Part shown: piece by piece, positions 18,332 to 26,282 of the stretch
Layout of the letters: every line of letters begins with the position of its first letter
Numbering within the stretch: position 1 is the first letter of the stretch
Assembly: GCA_963677085.2 (NCBI GenBank)
Contig: CAXXFH010000004.1
Coordinates: 248,001 to 312,000 of the forward strand
Length of the DNA stretch: 64,000 nucleotides
Direction of reading: 5' to 3'
DNA from: G963677085 sp963677085
GTDB taxonomy: Bacteria > Planctomycetota > Planctomycetia > Pirellulales > Thermoguttaceae
Made by a program: the position numbers and the translations under genes
The notes under the pieces: generated by a model
What the model saw: only the letters and a program-made list of their open reading frames with translations
Told to the model about the DNA's origin: nothing
Database searches by the model: none

Positions 18332-19258
18332 TTGAAACACGACTTCCAGCAAATCGATTGGGATGAACAACTCCAAAGCGACTGGGGAGAAATCCTGCAG
18401 TTGGCGATCAACGAAGATCTGGCCCATGCCGGTGACCTGACGACCGCGGCACTCGTGCCGGAAGATGCTCCTGGCCGGGCGGCAATCGTTGCACGCCAGT
18501 CGGGCGTAATCGCGGGACTGGCAGGCGTGCCGGCCATCCTGGCGGCCATCGACCACCGGCTTCACCTGAACCCCAAGATCGACGACGGGCATGCGGTCGA
18601 GCCAGGCGACACCGTGGCCGTGCTGGAAGGCCCCGCCCGGGGAATTCTCATGGCCGAGCGTCTGACGTTGAACCTGTTGGGTCGCATGTCGGGCATTGCC
18701 ACGCTCACCCGACGCTACGTCGAGGCCACCTCTGGTACCAACGCGCGCATCTACGACACCCGCAAGACTACGCCCGGCTGGCGTCGCCTGGAGAAATACG
18801 CGGTACGTTGCGGCGGCGGCTATAACCATCGCACGGGCCTGTTCGAAGCCGTGTTGATCAAAGACAACCATTTGGCCCTGGGCGCCACCGTGCCGGGCGC
18901 GGCCCGTTTCACCCCGGCCGAAGCCGTCGAGCGAACACGTCAGTACGCCGTCGAGCATGGGTTGGCCACCTCGGGCAAAAGCACCATCGTGGAAATCGAG
19001 GTCGACACACTCGAGCAACTCGACGAGGTGTTACCGGCCGCGCCCGACATCGTGCTCTTGGACAACATGTCAACGGACGAACTGCGTGCCGCCGTAAGCC
19101 GGCGCAATGCGGTCAATCCGGAGATCGATCTGGAAGCCTCCGGCGGCGTGAATCTCGACACCGTGGCGGCAATTGCCCGAACGGGCGTCGATCGAATCAG
19201 CGTCGGTGCGCTGACCCATTCTGCCGTCTGCCTGGATCTAGGCCTCGACTGGCTATAA
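18332..19258 (+). CDS. nadC: Nicotinate-nucleotide pyrophosphorylase (carboxylating)
   Basis: Quinolinate phosphoribosyltransferase: quinolinate + PRPP gives nicotinate mononucleotide, CO2 and PPi in NAD synthesis. Motifs: ALNEDL-like AINEDLAHAGDLTT, AERLTLNLLGRMSGIAT, the PRPP/quinolinate region YDTRKTTPGWRRLEKYAVRC, GGGYNHRTGLFEAVLIKDNH, and the barrel end EASGGVNLDTVAAIARTGVD, then SVGALTH. The start chosen is TTG 18332 (LKHDFQQIDWDEQL), with GAGG eight bases upstream, because homologous NadC proteins begin at this point. The in-frame ATG 18281 lies inside a repeat palindrome and would add a 17-residue tail. nadA and nadB are not in the window. Confidence 0.9.
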   Translation: MKHDFQQIDWDEQLQSDWGEILQLAINEDLAHAGDLTTAALVPEDAPGRAAIVARQSGVIAGLAGVPAILAAIDHRLHLNPKIDDGHAVEPGDTVAVLEGPARGILMAERLTLNLLGRMSGIATLTRRYVEATSGTNARIYDTRKTTPGWRRLEKYAVRCGGGYNHRTGLFEAVLIKDNHLALGATVPGAARFTPAEAVERTRQYAVEHGLATSGKSTIVEIEVDTLEQLDEVLPAAPDIVLLDNMSTDELRAAVSRRNAVNPEIDLEASGGVNLDTVAAIARTGVDRISVGALTHSAVCLDLGLDWL

Positions 19259-19259
19259 T

Positions 19260-19440
19260 CTCCCCTCGCCCCTCCGGGGAGAGGGGCCGGGGGTGAGGGG
19301 GCTGCGTGGCAGTAATGCGTAAGCTCGCAGCAGATATCGCTCTAAAGATAACGCATGAGCAGGCAACGCCCCAATCACTGCAACCCGCCCTCACCCGGCG
19401 GCTTCGCCGCCACCCTCTCCCGCACGGCGGGAGAGGGTAC
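19260..19440. repeat. Compound GC-rich inverted-repeat element after nadC
   Basis: The left part (19262-19301) is CCCTCGCCCCTCCGGGGAGA and on to GGTGAGGGG. The right part (19388-19437) runs from CCCTCACCCGGCGGCTTCGC to GGCGGGAGAGGG. They are partly complementary to each other, and each also holds its own hairpin (for example GGCGGC-TTC-GCCGCC). About 85 bp without features lie between. Looks like a degenerate MITE-like or REP-like insertion. Confidence 0.6.
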
Positions 19441-19518
19441 GCCGTGTTCAAACACGTTCTAATCGGCCCCCATGCCCGGACAATCCGGGCAATCGGAACC
19501 GGCGGCTTCTCGATTGGT

Positions 19519-19546
19519 TTGACACCCCCTAGGCCCGGCCTATATT
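19519..19546 (+). promoter_or_regulatory. Sigma-70-type promoter at the head of the pilus locus
   Basis: TTGACA (19519-19524), 16-bp spacer, TATATT (19541-19546). Predicted transcription start about 19553, roughly 108 nt upstream of the first pilus gene and just upstream of a terminator hairpin. Confidence 0.65.
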
Positions 19547-19552
19547 TCTCTT

Positions 19553-19637
19553 GTACCCGCGCCTCGGGGAGGGGCGTTGGTCAACGACGCGGCAGGGAAA
19601 GCTGGGAGCTAGAGGGGACCCTGCCGCGTCTTTTTTC
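19553..19637 (+). ncRNA. Candidate attenuator leader or ~83-nt small RNA
   Basis: Bounded by the 19519 promoter and the intrinsic terminator that ends at about 19636. Upstream of the terminator stem the sequence can form smaller hairpins (CGCCTC with GAGGGGCG; CGTTG with CAACG). It may be a leader that stops or permits transcription into the pilus genes, or an independent small RNA. I could not match it to a known riboswitch class. Existence is inferred from promoter plus terminator only. Confidence 0.45.
19586..19637 (+). terminator. Intrinsic terminator 24 bp before the first pilus gene
   Basis: Perfect 12-bp stem GACGCGGCAGGG (19586-19597) with CCCTGCCGCGTC (19619-19630), 21-nt loop, then six T. 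Its position between the promoter and the ATG at 19661 is unusual and suggests attenuation. Confidence 0.85.
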
Positions 19638-19660
19638 TTGCCCGAGGTGTCCGCGTCACC

Positions 19661-20296
19661 ATGATCCGCACCAAAACAACGCTCACGCGACCCGGCCGCT
19701 CTTGCCGCCATGGCTCACCTAGTGGTTTCACGCTTGTTGAGGCTCTGGTGTCGATTTCAATCACCGCACTTGCCGCGGCGGCTCTTTTGTTGGGCTCCCA
19801 TGCGTCGCTCGAAACCACGAACGAGGCGCTCAAGCAAACCATTGCCCAGGGCATGGCCCAGCAGTTGATGGACGAAATTGTCGGTTGCCGTTACATGGCC
19901 GTGGGAGCAGATCCGCAACAGGTCTCTTTGTGTCCCAGTTCCTGGGAGAAGGCAACTGGAACGCGAGAACGCTTTGACGACATTGACGATTTCGTCGACA
20001 TCGAAAGCAAGCCGCCCACCGACCAGTACGGTGTACCTCTCGGCACCGACGACGGCGAGGGCGACACCCGTGCGCCCAACTTCCAGGTTCCCACGTCGAT
20101 GTTCAACAACTGGCGTCAAGAAGCTCGGGTTTACTACGTTCGCGAATCCAATCTGCAAACCGAACTACCGTACGGTCAGACCACCGATTATCGAGCCGTC
20201 GAGGTTCGCATCATCGAAGACATCCCTGGCCGCGGCGACCGCGAATTGGCGCGTTTGCGCAGGATTGTAACCTATGTACCGTCCTATGCCCCCTAA
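19661..20296 (+). CDS. Prepilin-like protein, PilV/GspI type
   Basis: 211 residues. Type IV prepilin signal: a basic leader, then SGFTLVEALVS (cleavage after Gly, Glu at +5) and a hydrophobic helix (SITALAAAALLLG). PilV/GspI minor pseudopilins usually start such operons. First gene of a 16-gene, same-strand pilus/type II secretion locus running to 36820. The next gene overlaps its 3' end by 23 bp. Expected to be processed by a prepilin peptidase, which is not encoded here, and to join the pilus tip complex. Confidence 0.85.
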   Translation: MIRTKTTLTRPGRSCRHGSPSGFTLVEALVSISITALAAAALLLGSHASLETTNEALKQTIAQGMAQQLMDEIVGCRYMAVGADPQQVSLCPSSWEKATGTRERFDDIDDFVDIESKPPTDQYGVPLGTDDGEGDTRAPNFQVPTSMFNNWRQEARVYYVRESNLQTELPYGQTTDYRAVEVRIIEDIPGRGDRELARLRRIVTYVPSYAP

Positions 20297-21194
20297 CAAC
20301 CCGTTGGAAAAGTGGCAGGCCAATTTGGGTGCCACTGGCTGGCGAGCAGCCAGTGGTACCCGGATACGTTGCCGCAGCACCCATGCACCATCCCGTGCTA
20401 CCCATGCGCGTCGCGGGCTGACGCTGGTCGAACTGTTGATCGCTATGTCGTTGATGGTTGTCGTGGCCGCCGCCATGGGCACGTTAGCCAACGGCGTGCA
20501 ACAATCGTACGACTACTGCCAAGGCCGCTCCGAAGCGACTCAACACGCAAGGGTGGTACTCGATCGCATCGCGAGCAACGTTCGCGATGCCACGGCCAAC
20601 GACCAGTTTCCTGGCGTGCTCGTGGTTGCCGAAGACGACGGCGGCTGGCGTTTTCCCGATACGTTGGTCATTTGGCATCCCAGCGGTACACCTGCCGACC
20701 CCGACGGGCTTCCCCGCTATAACGAGCTGCTGATTTACTCCCCCCACCCCACGGTCCCCAACCGCCTGGTCGAGATCGTCCCGCCGAGTTCCGACACCCG
20801 AGTCGTTCCGGCAACATCCGACACAACGCAGTGGCACACTCAGATTGCCAGCATCAAATCCAGTTCGGGTTCGAAGATCACCACGCTTACGAACCTTGTG
20901 CGATCCTGCCCGGTGACCGACAACTCGTCGAACGACATCCGTGGTGCGGTTCGTTTTGAGGTCCGACTGCGACCTTCTGCCGATGAGTGGGAGGACTATC
21001 AGAACAACAGCCTCTCGTGGGACGAACTCGCCTGGGTTCAGGGCATCTGTGGTTCGAACACCGGGTTGCGGCAGGTTTGGCTTCGCACGGAATTACAGCT
21101 CCTGCCGGGCGACAACGCCGTCGCTTCGGATCTCGATAATCAGGCCATTGCGTTCTTCGGCTCCGCCGCCCTGTATTACGAGATGCACCGATGA
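20274..21194 (+). CDS. Prepilin-like protein, PilW/GspJ type
   Basis: 306 residues. The cleavage motif RRGLTLVELLIAMS follows an unusually long basic leader of about 47 residues. The leader must be coding because there is no in-frame start between ATG 20274/20286 and the motif. A palindromic repeat (20327-20361) is embedded in the leader codons (ANLGATGWRAASGTRIR). The C-terminal body (about 240 residues) is typical of minor pilins PilW/GspJ. It overlaps both neighbours: 23 bp with the upstream gene and 4 bp (ATGA) with the downstream one, so expression is probably coupled. Confidence 0.82.
   Translation: MYRPMPPNNPLEKWQANLGATGWRAASGTRIRCRSTHAPSRATHARRGLTLVELLIAMSLMVVVAAAMGTLANGVQQSYDYCQGRSEATQHARVVLDRIASNVRDATANDQFPGVLVVAEDDGGWRFPDTLVIWHPSGTPADPDGLPRYNELLIYSPHPTVPNRLVEIVPPSSDTRVVPATSDTTQWHTQIASIKSSSGSKITTLTNLVRSCPVTDNSSNDIRGAVRFEVRLRPSADEWEDYQNNSLSWDELAWVQGICGSNTGLRQVWLRTELQLLPGDNAVASDLDNQAIAFFGSAALYYEMHR
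20327..20361. repeat. Palindromic repeat inside the pilW-like leader
   Basis: Arms GGGTGCCACTGGCT (20327-20340) and AGCCAGTGGTACCC (20348-20361), 14 bp with one mismatch, 7-nt loop. Resembles the intergenic palindromes of this genome but lies within coding sequence. Confidence 0.7.
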
Positions 21195-22801
21195 ATGCCA
21201 CACCTTGGACAACTTACGCGCCCCGCCCAACCGACAAGCGCCGACCGGCTGGTCGCCATGGCCGATATCGCTGTGGCCGCCGCGGAATGTCGCTGCTGAT
21301 CGTTATCCTGCTGCTGGCGATGACCCTGGGCCTGTCCTACGCAGCGGTGCGCAGTCAGCACACGGCCGTGATGATCCATCACAATTTCGACCGCCGCGAG
21401 GCCGCCCGCCAGGCCGCCGTGACGGGCATGACGTTGGCCATCAAAAAGATGCACACCGCGAAATGGGCCGGAGTCGACACCACGCTGACCGGAACCGTCG
21501 GCGACTACGAAAGCTACGCGGTCACCTACACCACGGGCGATCCGGCCTTTTACGACCGCGAGACTACCCTCGACGACTGGGAAAACCCCGACTACGACGA
21601 CCCGTACTTCGACGAGCCGTACCGTGTTACCTTGGAGGCCACCGGCTACGCACAGGATCGCGATAATCCTTCGGCGATTGCAACGTACAAGATCCGTGCC
21701 GTTATGCGTCTGATTCCCCGGGCGATACCCGACGAACCAAACGGTTTCGACGACCTGACCAACTACACGCTCTGCCAGTGGACGCTGAGTTTTGTAGGCA
21801 TCTTGAACGGCCCCTTTCAAGTGAAAGGGCCAACCCGGCTACGGAGTCCGTTGGAACTGAGCCGCGAGATCAACTGGAACTCCGAACGTTGGGAGTATTC
21901 CGAAGACCTGACAGAGCTGCAAGCTGGCGGCGGCCCGGATTGGCGCCCGTTCACCGACAATGTGTATCTCCCGTCGTTACTGCAATATTTCGATTCCATC
22001 TATAAGTTACAGTCGAAACTAGGGGTCTCGTTCATAAACAAATCCTACTGGGGTGAATATAGCTGGCAGAGCCTCAACAGCTTAACCACGTACCAGCTTT
22101 ATCCTGGCGGAAAAAAGTACCAGATCACAGAACTTCCGCAAGCACTCGTAAACACGCAATATCTCCCCGACCCACAGACTAATCCGTTAGGCATTTTCCA
22201 TCGCGAAAACGAATTGCATATTCATGAGAACGTCACCATCTGTGGAATGCTGGTGACGGAAGGTTCGTCGTCCGGCGATCTCGAGTTCTTTGCCGACAAC
22301 ATCAAGCTTCATCCCTTGGTACTGCCAACGCTCGACGGCAGTAGCGATACGGTCCGCCTGCCTACGGCCGTGGTGGGCGACGATATTCAAGTGCACAACG
22401 GCGCCAAAGCCAGCTTGGTCGGCACGATAATCGGATACGACGAATTTGAAGTCGATGCGGCCGCACAAGACGCCATCGAGTTTGCGGTCGCGGGCCACGT
22501 GGCCGCAAGGGCTCTAAAGCTTCACGCCCGATCCGATTGGGTAAAAAGCAACTCGTGGTGGTCCGACTGTTGGGATGATTTCGACGACCAACGCCATCTG
22601 CCTGGTGGAATCACAAATTTCGCCACATGGTTGGCCCACGCGCGGGGCCTCGACCCCGCTCCGAAAATCGTCCTGCAACCCGATCCTGACACGGCCAACA
22701 TCCGCTACCACTGGCACAACCCGAATAACACGGTCTTCGTGGTCCATGAGGACGACGACGGACTGCGATGGAACCTCCTCGAGTGGAAAGAAAACCCCTA
22801 G
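21191..22801 (+). CDS. PilX/GspK-like minor pilin component
   Basis: 536 residues. A basic N-terminus with RRGMSLLIVILLLAMTLGLS: a prepilin-like hydrophobic helix that lacks the usual Glu at +5, as in PilX/GspK proteins at the pilus tip. The long C-terminal body has no motif I recognise. Starts at an ATGA overlap with the pilW-like gene. The order PilV-PilW-PilX-like matches minor-pilin operons. Confidence 0.72.
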   Translation: MNATPWTTYAPRPTDKRRPAGRHGRYRCGRRGMSLLIVILLLAMTLGLSYAAVRSQHTAVMIHHNFDRREAARQAAVTGMTLAIKKMHTAKWAGVDTTLTGTVGDYESYAVTYTTGDPAFYDRETTLDDWENPDYDDPYFDEPYRVTLEATGYAQDRDNPSAIATYKIRAVMRLIPRAIPDEPNGFDDLTNYTLCQWTLSFVGILNGPFQVKGPTRLRSPLELSREINWNSERWEYSEDLTELQAGGGPDWRPFTDNVYLPSLLQYFDSIYKLQSKLGVSFINKSYWGEYSWQSLNSLTTYQLYPGGKKYQITELPQALVNTQYLPDPQTNPLGIFHRENELHIHENVTICGMLVTEGSSSGDLEFFADNIKLHPLVLPTLDGSSDTVRLPTAVVGDDIQVHNGAKASLVGTIIGYDEFEVDAAAQDAIEFAVAGHVAARALKLHARSDWVKSNSWWSDCWDDFDDQRHLPGGITNFATWLAHARGLDPAPKIVLQPDPDTANIRYHWHNPNNTVFVVHEDDDGLRWNLLEWKENP

Positions 22802-22819
22802 ACTTTTGGGAGTAAAACC

Positions 22820-23053
22820 ATGTCACGCCGCACTGGTTGGTTATTGCTGATTACCGCGAATGTCCTAACGTATTGCGTGCTAAGCTTTTATCAGACAAGC
22901 GATGCCGCCGTAACGCCGTTTGCCAATTCGGTGGAACAGCGTTTCGAGATTGTCACAGCACTGCACGAGATTAGAGACTTGCTGAAAGAACAAAACCAGT
23001 TGCTTCGCAGCGGCAAGCTGCACGTCGTGGTTGAACAGAACCAGGAACCGTAA
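22820..23053 (+). CDS. Small single-span membrane protein of the pilus locus
   Basis: 77 residues: an N-terminal membrane segment (WLLLITANVLTYCVLSFY), then a predicted helix/coiled coil (FEIVTALHEIRDLLKEQNQL) and a short tail. It sits 18 bp after the pilX-like gene and 2 bp before the next prepilin gene, so it is part of the operon. The layout recalls small inner-membrane scaffold proteins, but I recognise no family. Confidence 0.65.
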   Translation: MSRRTGWLLLITANVLTYCVLSFYQTSDAAVTPFANSVEQRFEIVTALHEIRDLLKEQNQLLRSGKLHVVVEQNQEP

Positions 23054-23055
23054 TC

Positions 23056-23673
23056 ATGAAATCCCGCCACCTGCATGCCGGCTTCTCGCTGCTGGAAGTG
23101 CTGATCGTGGTGGCCATCATGGGAATTCTGGCAGCGCTGGTGCTACCCAGTTCGGAACCCAGCTTGAACGACCAGTTGCGCGGAGCCGCGCAAGTGCTGA
23201 AAACCGATTTGGCGTACGCCCAAAGCCTGGCAATCAGCAACAACAGCACCTATGAAGTAACGTTTGATTTCCAAAACAACAGCTACACGATCCAACACAG
23301 CGGGAGTAACCCCGCGCTGGACACCTTACCCCATTCGCCGTTCAGCAATCCCGACGATCCGCCGGAGGCCCATATCGTGCGGCTGGCAGACATGCCACAC
23401 ATCGGCCCCCCGGTAAAACTCGTAACCGCGGTCAATTTCGAGAATTTTGCGACGCCGGTCGACAAAGTCGAATTCGGTCCCCTGGGCGAAACGACGCAAC
23501 CGGGTTACACGCTGATCTGGCTATCGGCGGGCAACGGTACCGACACACGCTACCTGTGGTTTGTCATCAACCCAATAACGGGCTTGGTCGAAATGCAATA
23601 CGACACCACCTCGGCACCACCGGCCTCGCTGATGCCTGCAACCAAAACGCCGGCTGCGCCCGTGGCTCCTTGA
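23056..23673 (+). CDS. Prepilin-like protein, GspH/FimT type
   Basis: 205 residues. The leader is short (MKSRHLHAG), then FSLLEVLIVVAIMGILAALV, the class III prepilin signal with Glu at +5. The next 40 residues (RGAAQVLKTDLAYAQSLAIS) carry the GspH/FimT pattern. Pro/Ala-rich C-terminus. Fourth prepilin-like gene of the locus. No obvious major pilin (GspG/PilA) gene is present, so the main subunit is probably encoded elsewhere or supplied by one of these proteins. Confidence 0.82.
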   Translation: MKSRHLHAGFSLLEVLIVVAIMGILAALVLPSSEPSLNDQLRGAAQVLKTDLAYAQSLAISNNSTYEVTFDFQNNSYTIQHSGSNPALDTLPHSPFSNPDDPPEAHIVRLADMPHIGPPVKLVTAVNFENFATPVDKVEFGPLGETTQPGYTLIWLSAGNGTDTRYLWFVINPITGLVEMQYDTTSAPPASLMPATKTPAAPVAP

Positions 23674-23718
23674 CAAAAACCTTCTCGAAATCAACGAACT
23701 CCACAAACCCGAAATCCC

Positions 23719-24774
23719 ATGGTTCCCTGGCTCAGCAAAACACGATGCGGTCCGATCGGCATCGATATCGGTAGCCGCTCGGTGAAGCTGCTTCAGCTCA
23801 GTGCCGACCGCACGCGGCTCTGCGAAGCGGCCTGTTGGGATTTACCGGCCGAACCGGCCGCCAACCCCGGCCGGCAAGACGAACTTCTCGTCGAGGCCAT
23901 CGAGCACGCCCGAGAAGGTCGGAATTTCCGTGGGCGCGACGCCGTGTTTTGCCTCAGCGACAAACAGCTCTTCGTACAAAACATTCGTGTGGCGCAGGCC
24001 AATGGCGACGAACTGAAGAAGATCGTCCACTTCGAAGCGGCCGGCCGGCTTCCCTTCAGTAGCGAAGAAGCCGAGATCCGCTTCATCGATGCAGCCGACG
24101 TTCGACAGGGCGACTCCGTCCGCCGCGAGGTGATTTTGCTGGCTTCCCACCGTCCGGCCATCGATCGGCTGATGGGGATCGTCGAGAAGACCAATCTCCG
24201 TCCGGTGGCGATCGACGCCGAACCGGCAGCGTTGCTGCGTTGCTACAGCAAGCAATTTCGCCGAGACGACGATCAGCACCGTCGCATGATGTTCGTCAAC
24301 ATCGGAGGCTCCACCACGTGCGTGGTCATCGCACGAGGTTCCGATGCCATGTTTATCAAGTACGTCGACCTCGGTGGTCGCCATCTCGATCAGGCCGTAG
24401 CTCGCCACCTGAAAATGTCGGACGAAGATGCCTCGGCACTGCGGCGTCACAACGGCGACCGGCGTGCCGACCAGCGTGATCCCGAGATCAGTCAGAGCAT
24501 TCGCGAATCGGTTCGTCCCGTGCTCGACAAACTCACCTCAGAGCTATCCCTTTGCCTGCGGTACTACAGCGTAACCTTTCGCGGCCAACCGTTGGATCAG
24601 GTGGTGGTTGGCGGTGGCGAAGCCAACTCCGTGTTGGTCGAGTGGATCGGCAAACGTCTGGATTTGCCCTGCGAGTTGGGCAACCCGCTGCGGGCCTTCG
24701 AAGGAGTTAGCCTGCCCGGCCACCTCGGCCAATGGGATATCGCCACCGGTTTGGCGCTACGAGAAACTGGTTAA
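23719..24774 (+). CDS. pilM: Type IV pilus assembly protein PilM-like (actin-fold ATPase)
   Basis: 351 residues. Actin/FtsA-like fold: phosphate-1 motif IGIDIGSRSVKLLQL at the N-terminus, a second motif MFVNIGGSTTCVV near residue 195 and the adenosine motif VVVGGGEANSVL near 295. PilM is a cytoplasmic ring protein that binds the N-terminus of PilN and links the inner-membrane platform to the assembly ATPase. Followed directly by PilN-, PilO- and PilP-like genes in the standard order. Confidence 0.88.
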   Translation: MVPWLSKTRCGPIGIDIGSRSVKLLQLSADRTRLCEAACWDLPAEPAANPGRQDELLVEAIEHAREGRNFRGRDAVFCLSDKQLFVQNIRVAQANGDELKKIVHFEAAGRLPFSSEEAEIRFIDAADVRQGDSVRREVILLASHRPAIDRLMGIVEKTNLRPVAIDAEPAALLRCYSKQFRRDDDQHRRMMFVNIGGSTTCVVIARGSDAMFIKYVDLGGRHLDQAVARHLKMSDEDASALRRHNGDRRADQRDPEISQSIRESVRPVLDKLTSELSLCLRYYSVTFRGQPLDQVVVGGGEANSVLVEWIGKRLDLPCELGNPLRAFEGVSLPGHLGQWDIATGLALRETG

Positions 24775-24791
24775 TAGCGGCGGAAAACACC

Positions 24792-25550
24792 ATGCAGAAT
24801 ATCGACTTCCTGCCCACCCATTATCGTCAGCAAGCCGCCCAACGGCAATCGAAGCCCTGGCGTGTGGCGGTGATCGCTGTGTTCGTCGCCGTTCTGGCCG
24901 CCGCATCGCTGAGCCAAACGTATGGCATGCGGCAGGTCAAGGCGGAGCTTTCCTTGTTGGAGCCAACCTACCAAACGGCCCAACAGCAGAATCAGGCCCT
25001 GCAAAAGGTGCAGGCAGAACTGAAGAACACCCGCGATGTCGCGGAACTTTACACCTACCTGCAACATCCTTGGCCACGTACGCAGTTGCTTGCCGCGCTG
25101 TTGCGTCCACTGCCGCCACAGATCACGCTCGAACAATTGCAGATAACGCGTGAAACGCTCCGCAATCCAAATGTCAAACAGCCCAAAACTGCTTCGGCCT
25201 TGGCACGACGTCGGGAGTCGGAAAAAGACCTCACCCAGGCACCGCTGGCCGTCCAGGATCTGAAAAGCATGCGTGCCCAATTCGATACGATGCAAACCGT
25301 CATCCACCTGAAAGGGATCAGCACCGAAGCCAGCGCACTGCACAAGTATCTTGGGCAGTTGGGAAAGCTGGATTTGATGCAAAAGGCCGAACTCGATTCG
25401 AGCCAAGTGCTCGAAGGAGAGCAGGGGGGGGTAATCCAGTTTGAGGCCACATTATTTGTTCGCCCAGGTTATGGCCACGCCAAAGGCCCTCGGACTCCGC
25501 CCCACAAGAACCTCGCACACACGCGTTCCCAAGATCGACGTGACGATTGA
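24792..25550 (+). CDS. PilN-like inner-membrane platform protein
   Basis: 252 residues from MQNIDFLP, the short conserved N-terminal motif that docks PilM (INLLP in other PilN proteins). One membrane segment (WRVAVIAVFVAVLAAASL), then a coiled coil (about 50-90) and a periplasmic ferredoxin-like domain. The start is at ATG 24792, 18 bp after the pilM stop; an upstream in-frame ATG at 24732 lies inside pilM. A basic tail (KGPRTPPHKNLAHTRSQDRR) ends the protein. Partners are PilM and PilO. Confidence 0.82.
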   Translation: MQNIDFLPTHYRQQAAQRQSKPWRVAVIAVFVAVLAAASLSQTYGMRQVKAELSLLEPTYQTAQQQNQALQKVQAELKNTRDVAELYTYLQHPWPRTQLLAALLRPLPPQITLEQLQITRETLRNPNVKQPKTASALARRRESEKDLTQAPLAVQDLKSMRAQFDTMQTVIHLKGISTEASALHKYLGQLGKLDLMQKAELDSSQVLEGEQGGVIQFEATLFVRPGYGHAKGPRTPPHKNLAHTRSQDRRDD

Positions 25551-25640
25551 CTTACCGTTTTCCAAGACGACACCCAAGGGCCGTCGCGAAGCACGGCCCG
25601 TTGAATCGGCAGATTTTTTCGGTCGTCCCTAAAAGCCCGT
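25548..25640 (+). repeat. Dispersed repeat, family B, copy 1
   Basis: Runs from the pilN-like stop into the spacer before the pilO-like gene. Shares CGAAGCACGGCCCG, then ATCGGCA and TCGGTCG(A)TCCTAAA with 37252-37345; the 3' half also matches 32833-32880. Confidence 0.6.
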
Positions 25641-25653
25641 AAGGCAACAGACG

Positions 25654-26223
25654 ATGGCTCCCAAGAAACTACAACGCGGCAACTGGCTCATTACCGCACC
25701 TTTGGTGTGCGTGGCGCTGGCCTATTTGCTCCTCATCTTCTTGCCCGGCCACCATTCCACCACCGAAACCCGAACACAAATCCAGGAGCAAGAACAGTAC
25801 ATCAGCCAGGCCCAAATGACGGTTGCCGCCCTGCAAGCAGCCCAATCCGAGTTATCCAAGGCCATCGAGTACACCACCCAATGGGAGAAGGACGCCCCGA
25901 CTTCCGATTCTCTGGCCCAACTCTACGGCAAGATCAACGAGTTGGCCAAGGCCACCGGAGTCACCCCAACTCGCTTCGATCCCGAGCCGGTGTTGCAGCG
26001 CGCCTTGATACGCGAGATTCCCATTTCCATGGCATGCACGGGGACTTTTTCCCAGATTTACAGCTTCCTCTCCCGGCTGGAGAGTCTCCCGGAGACAACC
26101 TGGGTAACTTCCGTCGTGTTTGAGAAAATAGACCAGAAAAGCCAACGTATAGCGTGCGAGCTAAAATTGGTGGTATTTGCCGGTAATTCCGAAAATTCTG
26201 GTTACGCGAAAGACACAGACTAA
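25654..26223 (+). CDS. PilO-like inner-membrane platform protein
   Basis: 189 residues. Short cytoplasmic N-terminus, membrane segment LITAPLVCVALAYLLLIFL, coiled coil (about 45-85, IQEQEQYISQAQMTVAALQA) and a periplasmic domain of the PilO/GspM ferredoxin-like type. Partners PilN in aligning the secretin with the inner-membrane machinery. Lies between the PilN-like and PilP-like genes, separated from PilN by a family B repeat. Confidence 0.78.
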   Translation: MAPKKLQRGNWLITAPLVCVALAYLLLIFLPGHHSTTETRTQIQEQEQYISQAQMTVAALQAAQSELSKAIEYTTQWEKDAPTSDSLAQLYGKINELAKATGVTPTRFDPEPVLQRALIREIPISMACTGTFSQIYSFLSRLESLPETTWVTSVVFEKIDQKSQRIACELKLVVFAGNSENSGYAKDTD

Positions 26224-26282
26224 CCGATACAGCGAAGGAGCAGGATCAGAGCGCAACGCTGCGCCCAGCCTGCCGAAGAACC

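Noticed and set aside
19553..19637. Known riboswitch ahead of the pilus operon (for example c-di-GMP)
   Set aside because: The sequence and stem layout do not match c-di-GMP-I or -II or other riboswitch classes I can recognise; kept only as an unnamed leader candidate.
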